From an uncultured Planctomycetaceae bacterium (GTDB taxonomy: Bacteria; Planctomycetota; Planctomycetia; Planctomycetales; Planctomycetaceae): DNA of 64,000 bases. A model generated the notes under the pieces. It saw nothing but the letters and a program-made list of their open reading frames with translations. It searched no databases and was not told the origin of the DNA. A program made the position numbers and the translations under genes. Positions 1 through 9,630 of this stretch are shown one piece after another. Location of the stretch: assembly GCA_943787265.1 (NCBI GenBank), contig CALSLT010000005.1, positions 124,001 to 188,000 on the forward strand, read 5' to 3'. The stretch's first letter is position 1. Every line of letters starts with the position of its first letter.

Positions 1-21
1 CTCCCCCAAAGGGGAGAGGGG
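1..21. repeat. Edge of a dispersed C/G-rich palindromic repeat (family A)
   Basis: The first 21 bases are a short palindrome of CTCCCC and GGGGAG type. It resembles the ends of the fuller copies at 3343-3402, 3444-3495 and 6598-6656, and lies just downstream of the minus-strand gene ending at 50. The copy is cut by the window edge, so membership in the family is inferred. Confidence 0.5.
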
Positions 22-49
22 ACACTGTGTCGTCGAAGCCGCCGCCCAA

Positions 50-2444
50 CTAATGATTCAAAATAAACTCGCGTGAATTCACCATTGCCCACACAACATC
101 GACCATCGCCTCGAATCCGTCTTCGCGACGAACAACGTGCTCAATGCTGCGCCCGCCGTTCTGCCGGAGTCGGATATCGGCTGAACATCGCCAGCGACAT
201 TTCGTCAAGAACTGCGCCAAGTTCGTCGTGATCGATGGTGCCTGCCTGAAGCCGCTGCATGCGGTCGCCGGTTGAAAGCAGTGCTCGGAGGCGGCCGTTT
301 CGAATTCGCCGCATGACGACATCGTCAGTCATCATGTAGAGCGTTTGAGAAAGCGAAGGATCGACCGAACCATCGCAGTCACACGCGGACTTCCTATCGG
401 AACGGCCGAAAATTTGAAACGTGTTTCGCAGGTTTCCGTCGCGAACTTGAGTCGATGCGACCTGAATAGCCCGTTCGCCTTCAGCCGCGTCCGCCGTGAA
501 CTGCTGCTCGACGCCGAGCGCCGCATTCAACACGTCAACTACCACGGGAGCGATCATCCGTCGCGGATACGACCTCGCAAAATTGCTGCGGTCGTGAATG
601 TTGGTTTCGTTCGGGATCGCCGACGACTGCCACGTTCTGGAACTCAGAATGACGTTTTCAATGTGACGAATGTCGTAGCCTCGCCGGACGAAATCATCAG
701 CCAGCAGGTCCAGCAGCTCTTCGTTCGACGGCGGATTGCCCACTGAGAAATCATCGACCGGATGTACGATACCTCGTCCGAAATAGTGTTCCCACACGCG
801 GTTGACGAACGCTCGGGCGAAGAACGGATTCTGCGAATCGACCATCCACTCCACGAGTCCGGCTCGATTGTCACCGGTGGAATCGAGTTCCGGACCGCCG
901 GGAGATTTCGGAGGCAACGGTTGATTCGTTTTCGGATCATTCAGTCGTCGCGGGTTCGAGACGTTCAGAAACACTTCACGCAACTGAGCCAGTCGCTGGT
1001 TTCGCGGCATGCCCTGACGACGCTGATTCTCGGCGTCGATGGCGGGCTTCGCGGTGGGAGAAGTTCCAAACTGCACCTGACCGAAAACGTTGGCGAAGGC
1101 ACGATAATCAGACTGAGTCCATTGATCGTAAGGATGTTTGTGGCAGCGGCAGCACTGCAGCCGCACTCCCAGAAACGCCGCCGCCGTTTGCTCGGAAAAC
1201 TGTTCGAGGCCGACGTTGCGGCGACTCCAGTAAAGGTCGAGCGTGTCGCGTTCTGAATAGTTCGTTTCGAAGGTTGTTCGCGCTGTGGTTTCCAGCTCGG
1301 TCTCGGCACGGACCCATTCCTGCGGATCGGTGTCGCCTCGACTGGTCGCTGTCAGTATGCCTCGAACGATCTCGTCCCAGCCGGCGTTTCGTTCCAGCCG
1401 AACCCGCAGCCAGTCGTGCCACATCCGACTGCGTTTTTCGCGAGGTTGTTCCAGAGTGGCTGTATCGTTGCCGGTGATGTCGCTGAGCCGGGTGGCCCAC
1501 AAGGCTGCATGCAGGGGATCGTTCAGCAGTTCGTCGATCTTCTTCGATCGTTTTTGCGGATTGGTATCAGTCAGAAAACTACGGAGTTCATCCGGCGACG
1601 GTATGGACCCGATAGTGTCGATCGTCAGCCGCCGGAGAAATTCTTCGTCCGATGTGACTTCAGAGGGCACGGTATTTAACAGCCGGAGCCGCGAGTCCAC
1701 CGCGCGATCCACGTAGTTGGTAATTTCGTACTTCGGGTAAATGAACGATCGTTCGACCCGAGCCGGAACCAGCACGCGAGCGGCGCGGATGTGGCCCAGA
1801 TAGGAGATCGCGATCGACGTGTCTCCGGGAAACCGGGATCGAATCAGGCCGCCTTCGCCGAGTTCCGCGACGTAGTCATCCTTCACGCGGAAGTCGCAGA
1901 ACGGCGTCACGTTTTCGGTCGTCCCGTCGGCAAACGTCGCCATCACTTTCAGCTGTGAACTGGTGCCGGTGTTTCGAAACCGAACGGTCTCGGGGACGGC
2001 TTTCAGCGACACAACTTTCCCGCTGCCCGGAGTTCGGCTGGCGCCTTTGGCGATCCATTCGCGAAACACACGGTGCTGCCACGAGCCGGTTTCAAACCGC
2101 TTGCCACCGCCGTGTTCGGTTTCCAGTGTCGCCTTCTCCAACAGGTAGCTGGCGGCGGCATCTTCGATGTCCACCCGGTCGAAGATGGCCTCGTGGTCCA
2201 TATCGAAGTCGAAGCTGAACAACGACAACCGAAAACCACCCCGCCCCTGGAACGATCCGTGGCAGGCTCCACCGTTGCAGCCCATCCGCCCAACAACGGC
2301 CATCACATGCCGCTCGAAGTCGACCTCTTCCAGCTTGGTGCCGCCAGGGAGAGGAATCGCTGCGGCATAACAATTCTGCCGAGCGGAGGGTTCGAGCATG
2401 AGGCAGACCGCCAGCGTGAGAAGACATGAAACCAGACGGCCCAT
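50..2444 (-). CDS. DUF1549/DUF1553 secreted cytochrome-like protein, one frameshift near the 3' end
   Basis: Planctomycete-type exported protein. From the chosen ATG at 2444 the product starts with a signal peptide (MGRLVSCLLTLAVCLM), and a GGAG ribosome site sits about 6 bases upstream; the longer upstream reading has no signal peptide. A CNGGACH haem-type motif follows, then a Big2-like segment, a DUF1549 domain with a CCRCHKHPYDQW motif, and DUF1553. The main frame ends at 141 just after PTPAERRAQ. The expected family C-terminus, AMVDVVWAMVNSREFILNH, is in the next frame and ends at 50. One extra base in the C/G run at 151-158 explains this, so I treat it as one gene of about 797 residues. 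Substrate unknown. It follows the zinc-ribbon gene at 2525-3286 after 80 bases. A sequence error is likelier than a true pseudogene. Confidence 0.85.
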
Positions 2445-2524
2445 GAATGACTCCAATTCAAAAATGACAAATAATCCGAAGTCATGAACGTCCGAGATAA
2501 CGCGCACGCGAGGCGTGATTACTG

Positions 2525-3286
2525 TCATCTGGTTGCCGCGAGGATTCCCATGCCGCCGACTGACTTCCGAGCGGACTGCCAGTCCTTGTCGACAAGGCTT
2601 GTGCCTTCGCGATAGCGGATGCTGATCGACCATGATCCGTCGACGTCGCCGGTCCAGTGAAACTCTTTGAATTCACCCTCGAGTGATGGACCTGAAGAGT
2701 GCTCCAGCAGCGTTTCCTCGCGACCGCCACCTTCGCGGACAAACTGAATTCGCCCTTCGGTCAAAGGCCGAAAACGAATCAACGCCGTGCCGGTATGCAG
2801 GTCCGAGCGAACAATCTCCAACTGGTCGACCTCCGCAAACTGCATGATGTAGCTGTGCCGGAGGTAAAACAGCAGTCCGGCAAACCCGATCGCCAGAACC
2901 CCGGCCAGCGTGGCCAACAGCCGAACGCGGCGCGACGTTGACCGCACTGCTGTCTCCAACCCCGCCAGTTGAAACTGGATGTCCGGCGTTGCTGATGGTT
3001 TCGCAGTGGACGGTTTCGGAACTGTTCGCTTCGAAGCAGAAGACGCGAGTGGTGATGGTGTGGGCGCCGACTTCGAACGCGAAGGTGCCATTGCCGCCGA
3101 TCTGCCAGCCGCTGCTTTGGTGGAACGACCTGACTTTGCCGGAGCCGCAGTCGTCGTGCCCTGACGCGTTCGGCCGCCGCCAGGTTGTCCGCCCGGTCCA
3201 CCCATCGATCGCAACTCTCCTCCGCAACGGGAGCACGTCTCATCTTCGTCTTTTGCCTTGAACCGGCAGGGGGAGCAGTATTTCAT
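2525..3286 (-). CDS. Zinc-ribbon, single-TM protein (paralogue of the VWA protein upstream)
   Basis: 253 residues. The N-terminus MKYCSPCRFKAKDEDETCSRCG carries two CxxC knuckles of a zinc ribbon. A Ser/Ala/Pro/Lys-rich linker follows to about residue 100, then one hydrophobic segment (about 120-145, LLATLAGVLAIGFAGLLFY) and a beta-rich domain of about 100 residues. The knuckles, TM segment and beta domain align by eye with the first 230 residues of the product of 3523-4633, but the VWA domain is absent. It is last in the chaperone-like operon, separated from the VWA gene by 236 bases containing two repeat copies. I recognise no named family. Role inferred from context only: membrane partner of the Hsp70/VWA module. 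Confidence 0.75.
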   Translation of the reverse strand: MKYCSPCRFKAKDEDETCSRCGGELRSMGGPGGQPGGGRTRQGTTTAAPAKSGRSTKAAAGRSAAMAPSRSKSAPTPSPLASSASKRTVPKPSTAKPSATPDIQFQLAGLETAVRSTSRRVRLLATLAGVLAIGFAGLLFYLRHSYIMQFAEVDQLEIVRSDLHTGTALIRFRPLTEGRIQFVREGGGREETLLEHSSGPSLEGEFKEFHWTGDVDGSWSISIRYREGTSLVDKDWQSARKSVGGMGILAATR

Positions 3287-3342
3287 GATGATTGTCGACC
3301 TCGTATCGATGACTTAGTTGAGCAAGGTGGTTTTGACTTCAT

Positions 3343-3402
3343 GGTCACCTCTCCCCCCTGGGGGAGAGGTCGCGGTCTCAGCCGCGGGTGAGGGGGAGGT
3401 CG
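3343..3402. repeat. Dispersed palindromic repeat, family A
   Basis: A CCTCTCCCCCC/GGGGGAGAGG palindrome followed by TCGCGGTCTCAGCCGCGGGTGAGGG. Almost the same sequence recurs at 6598-6656, and the inverted version lies at 3444-3495. It sits in the gap between two genes of the same probable operon. Confidence 0.8.
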
Positions 3403-3443
3403 AGTTGAACTCAATCGAACCGTGGACTTCTCCCAGGACTGAA

Positions 3444-3495
3444 ACCCTCACCCGGCCCTGAAAGGCCGACCTCTCCCGCAAGCGGGAGAGGTGAC
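3444..3495. repeat. Dispersed palindromic repeat, family A, inverted copy
   Basis: CCCTCACCCGG, a short GGCC palindrome, then CCTCTCCCGCAAGCGGGAGAGG. It is in the opposite orientation to 3343-3402, and together the two could fold the intergenic RNA into a large hairpin. Confidence 0.75.
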
Positions 3496-3522
3496 ATGCT
3501 CGAAAAGGCTGTACGGCTCCTT

Positions 3523-4633
3523 CTATCCCTGCTGGTAACGGATTTCGTTGACAATCGAGCGTGCGACGTTGTCGAGAATGTCTTCGAAGCCGGCGTCTTC
3601 AATTGAAAAGAACTCGCCACCGTTATTGCAGAGTCGCATGTAAAGGTTGGCGAACTCGTCCGACGACACGACGTAAGTCGTGATCGATCGGTTCTTAAGT
3701 TGGCTGGCGATTCGCGGCAACGTGCCGGCGTTGTGGCAGCCTGCGTCGGTGATATGGACCATGCAGACGCGGGCGTTGTCGCGGTACGGAATCGTCAGCG
3801 CCCGCTGCAAGGCTTCGACACTGCTTTCGGGGTTGTCGCCTCCGCCGGTAACTTCCAGATTGCCGATGCGATCTCGAAACAACTTCAGGTCCGCTGTCGG
3901 AGCAAACACTTCGATCGGCTCATTGAGATCAACATCGCCGAAGCCAACCAGACCCAAGCGGCAATCATGCCCTTCACGATTGACGATCTCAGCGAATTCA
4001 ATGCAGTTCTGTTTCAGACCGTCGATGAACGGTGTCATGCTGCGTGTTGAATCCATGAGAAAACACGACGTCGACAGCGTTGCTGACATCGCCGACGGCC
4101 AACATCTTCTGCTCGGCCGCCCTCAGCAGACCGCCGCGAAAGACGACGCGGAAGTCGATAGCCTCTTTGGATGGCCAGGTCCACGAAAGCTTGACCGGGC
4201 CAGGCGTTGAGAATTCGTCCAGTTTCTCAGTGCGTGATCCGTCGGATCGACGATCGAATGCAACTCGTCCAGGCGTGACCACGTTGAACGCCACGTTGAC
4301 TCGGTTTTGCGCGACGGGGTCCTGTTCGATAGTGACGTCTTCGAGAACGGCGTAAGACAACACCTGCGACGAATAGACCTGCCAGCCGGTCAGCAGCAAC
4401 GCAAGCACAATCGCGCCGCAGATGCCCAGCAATAAACGGCTGTTACGAATGTTGCGTTTGGCGACGGCTTCGAGTTCTTTCATCTGCCCCTGCAGGCCCA
4501 GCGCCGGCCCGTCGGCTGAACCTGGGTCGCCGGAGTTTTTCGCACCGCCAAATCCGCCAACCGGTTCTCCACAACGGCTGCACGTTTCGGCGTTGGCTTT
4601 GGCCATTAGTTTGCATGGTCTGCAGTATTTCAT
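3523..4633 (-). CDS. Zinc-ribbon / TM / VWA-domain protein, one frameshift at about 4060
   Basis: About 369 residues when read across one frame change. The start MKYCRPCKLMAKA with CSRCG is a zinc ribbon like that at 3286. Next come a Gly-rich linker, a TM helix (LLLGICGAIVLALLLTGW) and a beta domain. A von Willebrand A domain follows, with a DSTRS MIDAS-type metal site, a GFGDVD strand and a later HITDAG. The first frame runs ...DVSNAVDVVF and then goes off; the second supplies FLMDSTRSMTPFI. One extra base in the A4 run at 4060-4063 joins them. The gene starts four bases after the J-like gene ends at 4638, so co-expression is very likely. VWA domains usually bind proteins through a bound metal; here the partner is presumably in the Hsp70 module (inference). 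Confidence 0.8.
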
Positions 4634-4637
4634 CGTT

Positions 4638-6551
4638 TCAGCTTTCGCTATTGGTGGCTGCGCCGCGCATGATCGGTTTGACGCCGTTTCGATGTACGCC
4701 GTTACGGCCGCCATTGTTCCGTTCGACAATTGCCGCAGGCATGATGGCTGTCGGCTGGTCACTTCTGGTTTCTTCAGAACTGGAGCTGCCTGCCCGGGTC
4801 AGACCATGACCTGCTTCGCTGACTGACTCACGACTGCCAGTTGCCCCGTGGCCGTTGGTTGCCCCAGCTCCGCGGCGCGATTCTCGAGTCTGCTGAGATT
4901 GCCAACGACGAACTTTGACCGTCCACTTGCGCAACACTTCGTCCTGAGGCCGCAGCGTCAGCAATGTCTGTGCGTGTTCGAGGGCGACATCGGCCTCGCC
5001 ATCACGGGCGAGCTTCTCGCAGAGAAACCTTAGACTTTGGTAGGCACGATTGCAGTCACTCCAGCGGTTCAGAATCTTCGACCACATATCAGCGGCTTCG
5101 ATCGGATCCTCCAACTCCTGGACATCTCGGCAATGACCGGACAGCCGACGAATCTGAGCACTTAAATCTTCCAGCGACGGCAGGCCGTTGACCTGCATGT
5201 CAGGAGCGAGTTCGACCAACGCGGCGAGAGCGTCGCTGGCCGCTGACAGAGCGTCGGCAGCCAGCAGTTCCGCCGCGCGGGATACCAGCTTGCGAATGCG
5301 ACCGGCACGTTCCAGACGCACGTCGACCTGTGGAGCCGGGAAGATGCGGCACGCGGTGCGAAATGCGGAAACGGCCGTCTCCCAGTCCGCTCGACGAGCC
5401 GCTTCGTCACCCATGCTCAACAAAGTGGCGAAACGTTTTCCTTCGGCCGGTTTCAAGTGACAGTGGTCACACACACGTGCTCCGCTTTCGATCTTTTTTC
5501 GACAGAACGGGTTGGCACATTTGCGAGCCATCGTGCCGCCGCAGTTCCAGCAGCGAAGATTCTGCCGCGGGCTCCAGGCGTAACATCGCATGCACTGGCA
5601 TTGCCCCTGCATCTGAACAGTGACGTTGACCGGTCGGTCGAGCGAGATTCCCGCAGCGACGACGCGAGCCTGAATGCCGCGGCTGACGACTGAAGCGGAC
5701 AGCCCGAATTCCCGCGTACCGACTCGAGTCAACTCAATCTGATCGTCCCGTGTAATCTGACCACCGGCCAGCAACAGGTCGACGCGTCTGACGAACTGAT
5801 CGACGCGCTCGTTGAACAGCGAGTTGTTGTACTGTTCGCGAGTCTGGTCGTCCTTCAGCCACGTCAGACAGGCCTGCAGACTTTTTTCCCACGCAACAAC
5901 TTCGGTCGTTTTCGGGAGAACTCGCGACCATTTTGCGAACTGAAGTTCCGCTTGAGATCGAATCGTCGCAATGGGTGCGTAAACCGGCACGTCCAGCAGT
6001 TCGTAGAACGAAGACGTGTTGAGAATCTTCAGCCAGTTTCCCAATTGCGAGAGCACGGTCCTGTCGAGCGACGGTTGCTCGTAAGGAAGTTCCGGACGAC
6101 CTGTGACCAAACGATCGGGCGATCGCAAATCAATCCCCAGCCGTTCGATGACCGAGTCGATTACCTTCGCAGAGATCGATTCATCGGACAGTTGTTCGCC
6201 GAGCAGCTCACGTTGACGCGTCGTCAGATAACTGCGGCTTGAGGCGGCAGCTCGCACAAGGTTGCCAACTTCCCGTTCGAGCTGTTGCCGCTTCCAGCCA
6301 TGCAGTTGCCCGAGCTGCTTCAGATAATCACTCAACGCTTCCGGACGCCCCAGCAGCTTCTCAAACCCGCGAATGATGTCCAGGCTGCGGCGAGCCTGTT
6401 GCTGATACAACGGGTTGACCGCCTGAGCCGTCCATTCTTTACGCTTAGCGCGAATTGCCTGCTTCAACTGCTCGGCACTAAACCGTGCCCCGTCGGACAG
6501 GTCGAGCCCAAGCAGTTCGAGGTAATCAATGCTGGCGTCAAAGGATGGCAT
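4638..6551 (-). CDS. J-domain-like, zinc-ribbon and helical-repeat protein, Hsp70 partner candidate
   Basis: 637 residues, predicted soluble. Residues about 8-75 (DYLELLGL ... EKLLGRP) and about 182-245 (FYELLDVP ... REQYNNSLF) each look like a J-domain helix pattern, but neither has the HPD tripeptide that activates Hsp70. Residues 318-364 contain eight or nine cysteines in CxxC-type pairs (CMRC, CWNC, CANPFC, CDHC), forming two zinc ribbons. A helical TPR-like region (about 375-560) follows, then a polar, probably disordered tail. The gene lies between hsp70 (139 bases away) and the VWA gene (four bases). I infer a cochaperone or adaptor. The missing HPD is the main doubt, and no exact family is recognised. 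Confidence 0.75.
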   Translation of the reverse strand: MPSFDASIDYLELLGLDLSDGARFSAEQLKQAIRAKRKEWTAQAVNPLYQQQARRSLDIIRGFEKLLGRPEALSDYLKQLGQLHGWKRQQLEREVGNLVRAAASSRSYLTTRQRELLGEQLSDESISAKVIDSVIERLGIDLRSPDRLVTGRPELPYEQPSLDRTVLSQLGNWLKILNTSSFYELLDVPVYAPIATIRSQAELQFAKWSRVLPKTTEVVAWEKSLQACLTWLKDDQTREQYNNSLFNERVDQFVRRVDLLLAGGQITRDDQIELTRVGTREFGLSASVVSRGIQARVVAAGISLDRPVNVTVQMQGQCQCMRCYAWSPRQNLRCWNCGGTMARKCANPFCRKKIESGARVCDHCHLKPAEGKRFATLLSMGDEAARRADWETAVSAFRTACRIFPAPQVDVRLERAGRIRKLVSRAAELLAADALSAASDALAALVELAPDMQVNGLPSLEDLSAQIRRLSGHCRDVQELEDPIEAADMWSKILNRWSDCNRAYQSLRFLCEKLARDGEADVALEHAQTLLTLRPQDEVLRKWTVKVRRWQSQQTRESRRGAGATNGHGATGSRESVSEAGHGLTRAGSSSSEETRSDQPTAIMPAAIVERNNGGRNGVHRNGVKPIMRGAATNSES

Positions 6552-6597
6552 GATCTCTTTCAGCGAAACAACGAGGCGTCTTCACTTCTGAAAAACA

Positions 6598-6656
6598 TGG
6601 TCACCTCTCGCCCCCCGGGGGAGAGGTCGCGGTCTCAGCCGCGGGTGAGGGGGGTT
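6598..6656. repeat. Dispersed palindromic repeat, family A
   Basis: Nearly identical to 3343-3402: GGTCACCTCTC, a C/G palindrome, then GAGAGGTCGCGGTCTCAG and CCGCGGGTGAGGGG. It lies between the hsp70 gene and the J-like gene. Confidence 0.8.
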
Positions 6657-6690
6657 CTTCGCGTAGCACACTTACCCGAATGGCGGCCAA

Positions 6691-8331
6691 CTAGCCGGCG
6701 ACCATCAGAGCTAACTGGTTGCCAGCTTCCTGCACCTGGTCTGGGTCCATGATGCCGCTGCGGACGATCGTCACTTCGCATTCGCTGTCGGTCGACACTT
6801 CGCGAGCTGCCAGCGTCATCGTCCCGTCGCCGGCGTAGTCGAATCGGATTTCGACCTCCGAACCTCGCTGTACTCCAGCAGGAAGTTCGACCGAGCCGCG
6901 ACCGATTTCTTTGCAGTCGTCCGGGTCAAGCGAGTCGCCGTCGGCTTCCATCATGACGATTTCGATCGTCGACTGGTTGTCTTCCGCCGTGCCAAACTGC
7001 CCGGGTTGCGACTCCAGAACAAACGGAATTTCCGTGTTGCGGGTAATCAGCGGGACGACGATCTCCATGCCCTGATCCCAGGCCAGCAGACCGTACGAAT
7101 GCGACGACACATTGCCACCGGTCTTGCCGGGCAGTCCGAGATAGAACTCGCGATCGCGGACGGCCAGGTCCTCCATCTCTGCTTCGAGCACTTCGTCGAA
7201 CGCTTCCTTGTCGCCTTCACCGGTCTGCGTGTCATACCCGACGGACTCGGCGAGTCCGTCGATGCGAGCTTTGACCGCCCACACCGCGGCGCCTTTGGCG
7301 ACACACTCCGCCGGATCATGAATCTGTGACTCGACGCCGAATTCGCCGTCGATCCGTTCCTTGACCATCGGCATCAGGCTCGAACCGCCCACCAGCAGAA
7401 TCCGGTCAATCGAGTTGTCGCCGGTCTTTTCTGTCAGTTCTTCCAACGTTTCTTTCGTCACCTGAACGGTCTGATCCAACAGGTCGGCGGTGATCTCTTC
7501 GAACTTTTCACGAGCCACTTCAATGCGGCTGTGATTGCCGGCGAATGAAAACGTGAACGGGTCCTTCATCTTCTGGCTGAGCCGTTTCTTGACCACTTCC
7601 GCCTTCATGCGAAGTTCCTGATGAGCGTGCGGATCGGTCAGTGGATTCACGCCATTCTCTTCTTCAAACGCGGCAGCCAGCCAGTTGATCAGCCGGTCAT
7701 CCCAGTCCTTGCCGCCCAGCTCGTGATTTCCGCCGGTCACAAGAATGCGGACTCCTTCGGCGTCGACCCGAATCACGGACACGTCAAACGTTCCGCCGCC
7801 GAGGTCGTAAACCAGAATCGTTTCTTCCGCTTCCTTGTTCTGAACGCCGTACGAAAATGCCGCGGCGATTGGCTCGTTGACGATGTCCAGCACGTTGAGC
7901 CCCGCCATTACTCCCGCGTTTCGAGTGGCCACCCGCTGAGCTTCATCAAAGTACGCTGGTACGGTGATCACGACGTCCGAGATATCGTCATCGAGCGTCA
8001 ACTGCGCCTTCTCGACAAGTCCTTTCAGAATGATCGCCGAGATCTCTTCCGGCTCATACTGCCGTCCGTCATGCTCGAACAGAAACTCGTCGCGACGACC
8101 CATGAAGCGTTTGACAAACTGCACGACCGCTTCGGGTTCGATCTCGGCCATGTTCTTGGCTTCGACTCCGACGACGACGTTCTCTTCACTCTCGAAGTAA
8201 ACAGCAGACGGTGTGGTCTGCTCGTTAATGTCGTTCGCGACGACCGTCGGACGATCGAACTCGTCAATACTCGCCACGGCGGAATACGTCGTGCCAAGAT
8301 CGATTCCAAAAACTCGTGTCAGATCAGCCAT
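6691..8331 (-). CDS. Hsp70 / DnaK-family chaperone, short form
   Basis: 546 residues. It has the full actin-like ATPase: phosphate-1 GIDLGTTYSAV (9-19), VITVPAYFDEAQR (121-133), phosphate-2 VYDLGGGTFDVSV (about 174-186) and adenosine motif LLVGGSSLMPMV (about 312-323). A shortened beta substrate-binding domain follows. DnaK is usually about 630-640 residues; this protein stops soon after the beta domain and lacks the long helical lid and acidic C-terminal tail. It is probably a specialised DnaK paralogue rather than the housekeeping copy, so I give no symbol. The GrpE-like gene lies 124 bases upstream and the J-like zinc-ribbon gene downstream, together making a dedicated chaperone set. Confidence 0.95.
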   Translation of the reverse strand: MADLTRVFGIDLGTTYSAVASIDEFDRPTVVANDINEQTTPSAVYFESEENVVVGVEAKNMAEIEPEAVVQFVKRFMGRRDEFLFEHDGRQYEPEEISAIILKGLVEKAQLTLDDDISDVVITVPAYFDEAQRVATRNAGVMAGLNVLDIVNEPIAAAFSYGVQNKEAEETILVYDLGGGTFDVSVIRVDAEGVRILVTGGNHELGGKDWDDRLINWLAAAFEEENGVNPLTDPHAHQELRMKAEVVKKRLSQKMKDPFTFSFAGNHSRIEVAREKFEEITADLLDQTVQVTKETLEELTEKTGDNSIDRILLVGGSSLMPMVKERIDGEFGVESQIHDPAECVAKGAAVWAVKARIDGLAESVGYDTQTGEGDKEAFDEVLEAEMEDLAVRDREFYLGLPGKTGGNVSSHSYGLLAWDQGMEIVVPLITRNTEIPFVLESQPGQFGTAEDNQSTIEIVMMEADGDSLDPDDCKEIGRGSVELPAGVQRGSEVEIRFDYAGDGTMTLAAREVSTDSECEVTIVRSGIMDPDQVQEAGNQLALMVAG

Positions 8332-8455
8332 CGGAAACTCCCGCTACTTTGAAAGTGTCAGTGATGAATTGATTGGCGATGCGAGCCAACCTCAGCGCGC
8401 ACCTTGCCCGTCAGAAATGTTGAGTGGATTCAGAAAATGAAGTGGAACCGCAGAA

Positions 8456-9361
8456 TCAGCCGCTCGGCCGATATCGATAAACGGTGACCTGCTCGCGTCG
8501 CAGAATTCTTTCTTCAGTGCGAAACCCGATCAGTCCACACGTGGCGATCTGTCGATCCTGATCTTCGTCGGTCGTGTTTTCCGTTCGGACGCATTGCTGC
8601 ATTGATCGATCAAACTCTGCGGAGTCGCTGCGAAACGGTTCGACGTCGTATTTAAAAAGGACGTCCAGCAACATCTGACCAAGGACTTCGAAAGACTTCC
8701 GCCAGTCGGCAGATGACGTGCTCTCTTCGTCGCGTTCCAGTTCCCGTGTGACGAAGTCCTGGCAGAAGATGATGTCTTTTAAAAGCGGAGCCATTTCCGA
8801 ACGCTGAAGCTGTTTGCGACTTGCCTGCAGTTCGTTGTGCAATCGTTCGAGTGCTCGAGCCTGCACTTCGTCCGAATGAATCCGCGATTCAAACAGTTTT
8901 CGCAATGCCACCTGCTCTGCCTGCAGCTCCGCTGTCGTGTCAGCCGGAGGGACTGCCTCAGCCTCGGGCTTCTGCTCGACCGCCGCTGCCGACAACTGGC
9001 ACGATGCTTGTTGCATGACATCGGCGAGCAATTTGAGCTGATCAGGAAACTCGTTCGACTGAGTCGACAATTTCGGATCATCGCTGGTCGAGCTCACATC
9101 CCCTTGTTCCGGCGAAGCGCTGCCAGCATCTTCCCCGAGATCTTGGATCGGCTCCGAGTCTTTTGCTCCATCTTTATTTCGAGCGGCAGCACTAACGACT
9201 GCTGACGCTCTGTCTGCCTGCTGACCTGGGCGAACGGTTGCGGGTGAATTGGCCAATTGGTGTTCGTCGTCGACCGCCGTGCTGGATGGACGTTGGCAGG
9301 CAGTGCCGACTTCCTGCGCGATTGCCTCAAACGAGTCCTTCACAATACCAATCAGATCCAT
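8456..9361 (-). CDS. GrpE-like nucleotide-exchange factor with long variable N-terminus
   Basis: 301 residues. The first 130 or so are polar and of low complexity. A coiled-coil stretch (about 140-195, QVALRKLFESRIHSDEV to ELQASRKQLQ) leads into a GrpE-like head: LLKDIIFCQDFVTRE, then GQMLLDVLFKYDVEPF and a C-terminal beta region. GrpE dimers use a long coiled coil plus a beta wing to release ADP from Hsp70. The gene precedes the Hsp70 gene on the same strand, which supports the assignment. Divergence and the long tail suggest it serves this specialised Hsp70. Assigned by pattern, not by a search. Confidence 0.7.
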   Translation of the reverse strand: MDLIGIVKDSFEAIAQEVGTACQRPSSTAVDDEHQLANSPATVRPGQQADRASAVVSAAARNKDGAKDSEPIQDLGEDAGSASPEQGDVSSTSDDPKLSTQSNEFPDQLKLLADVMQQASCQLSAAAVEQKPEAEAVPPADTTAELQAEQVALRKLFESRIHSDEVQARALERLHNELQASRKQLQRSEMAPLLKDIIFCQDFVTRELERDEESTSSADWRKSFEVLGQMLLDVLFKYDVEPFRSDSAEFDRSMQQCVRTENTTDEDQDRQIATCGLIGFRTEERILRREQVTVYRYRPSG

Positions 9362-9630
9362 GTCGCCGTCCCCGCTGTCAGATCGTCAGAAGTGTGTTCC
9401 AGCAGCGTGGCAACACACCTTCAAGCATTTGATTCACTACGACGAACGACTGACATAACGTGCGGGTACCACGTTTTTCGGAATCTTTGGAAATCTGCCC
9501 ACGTGATTCGAAACGCATTCCGAGAGGACCGATCGAAAACCACGCGATGCATACTCGGCGCCACGATGGAAGGGCGAGTTGGTCAACATCTAAGACCACA
9601 CCAAATTCGACCTGCCAATGAAGGAGCACA

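Noticed and set aside
141..2633. Start of the first DUF1549 gene at 2633
   Set aside because: The extra 63 residues carry no homology and displace the signal peptide; the ATG at 2444 has a proper ribosome site.
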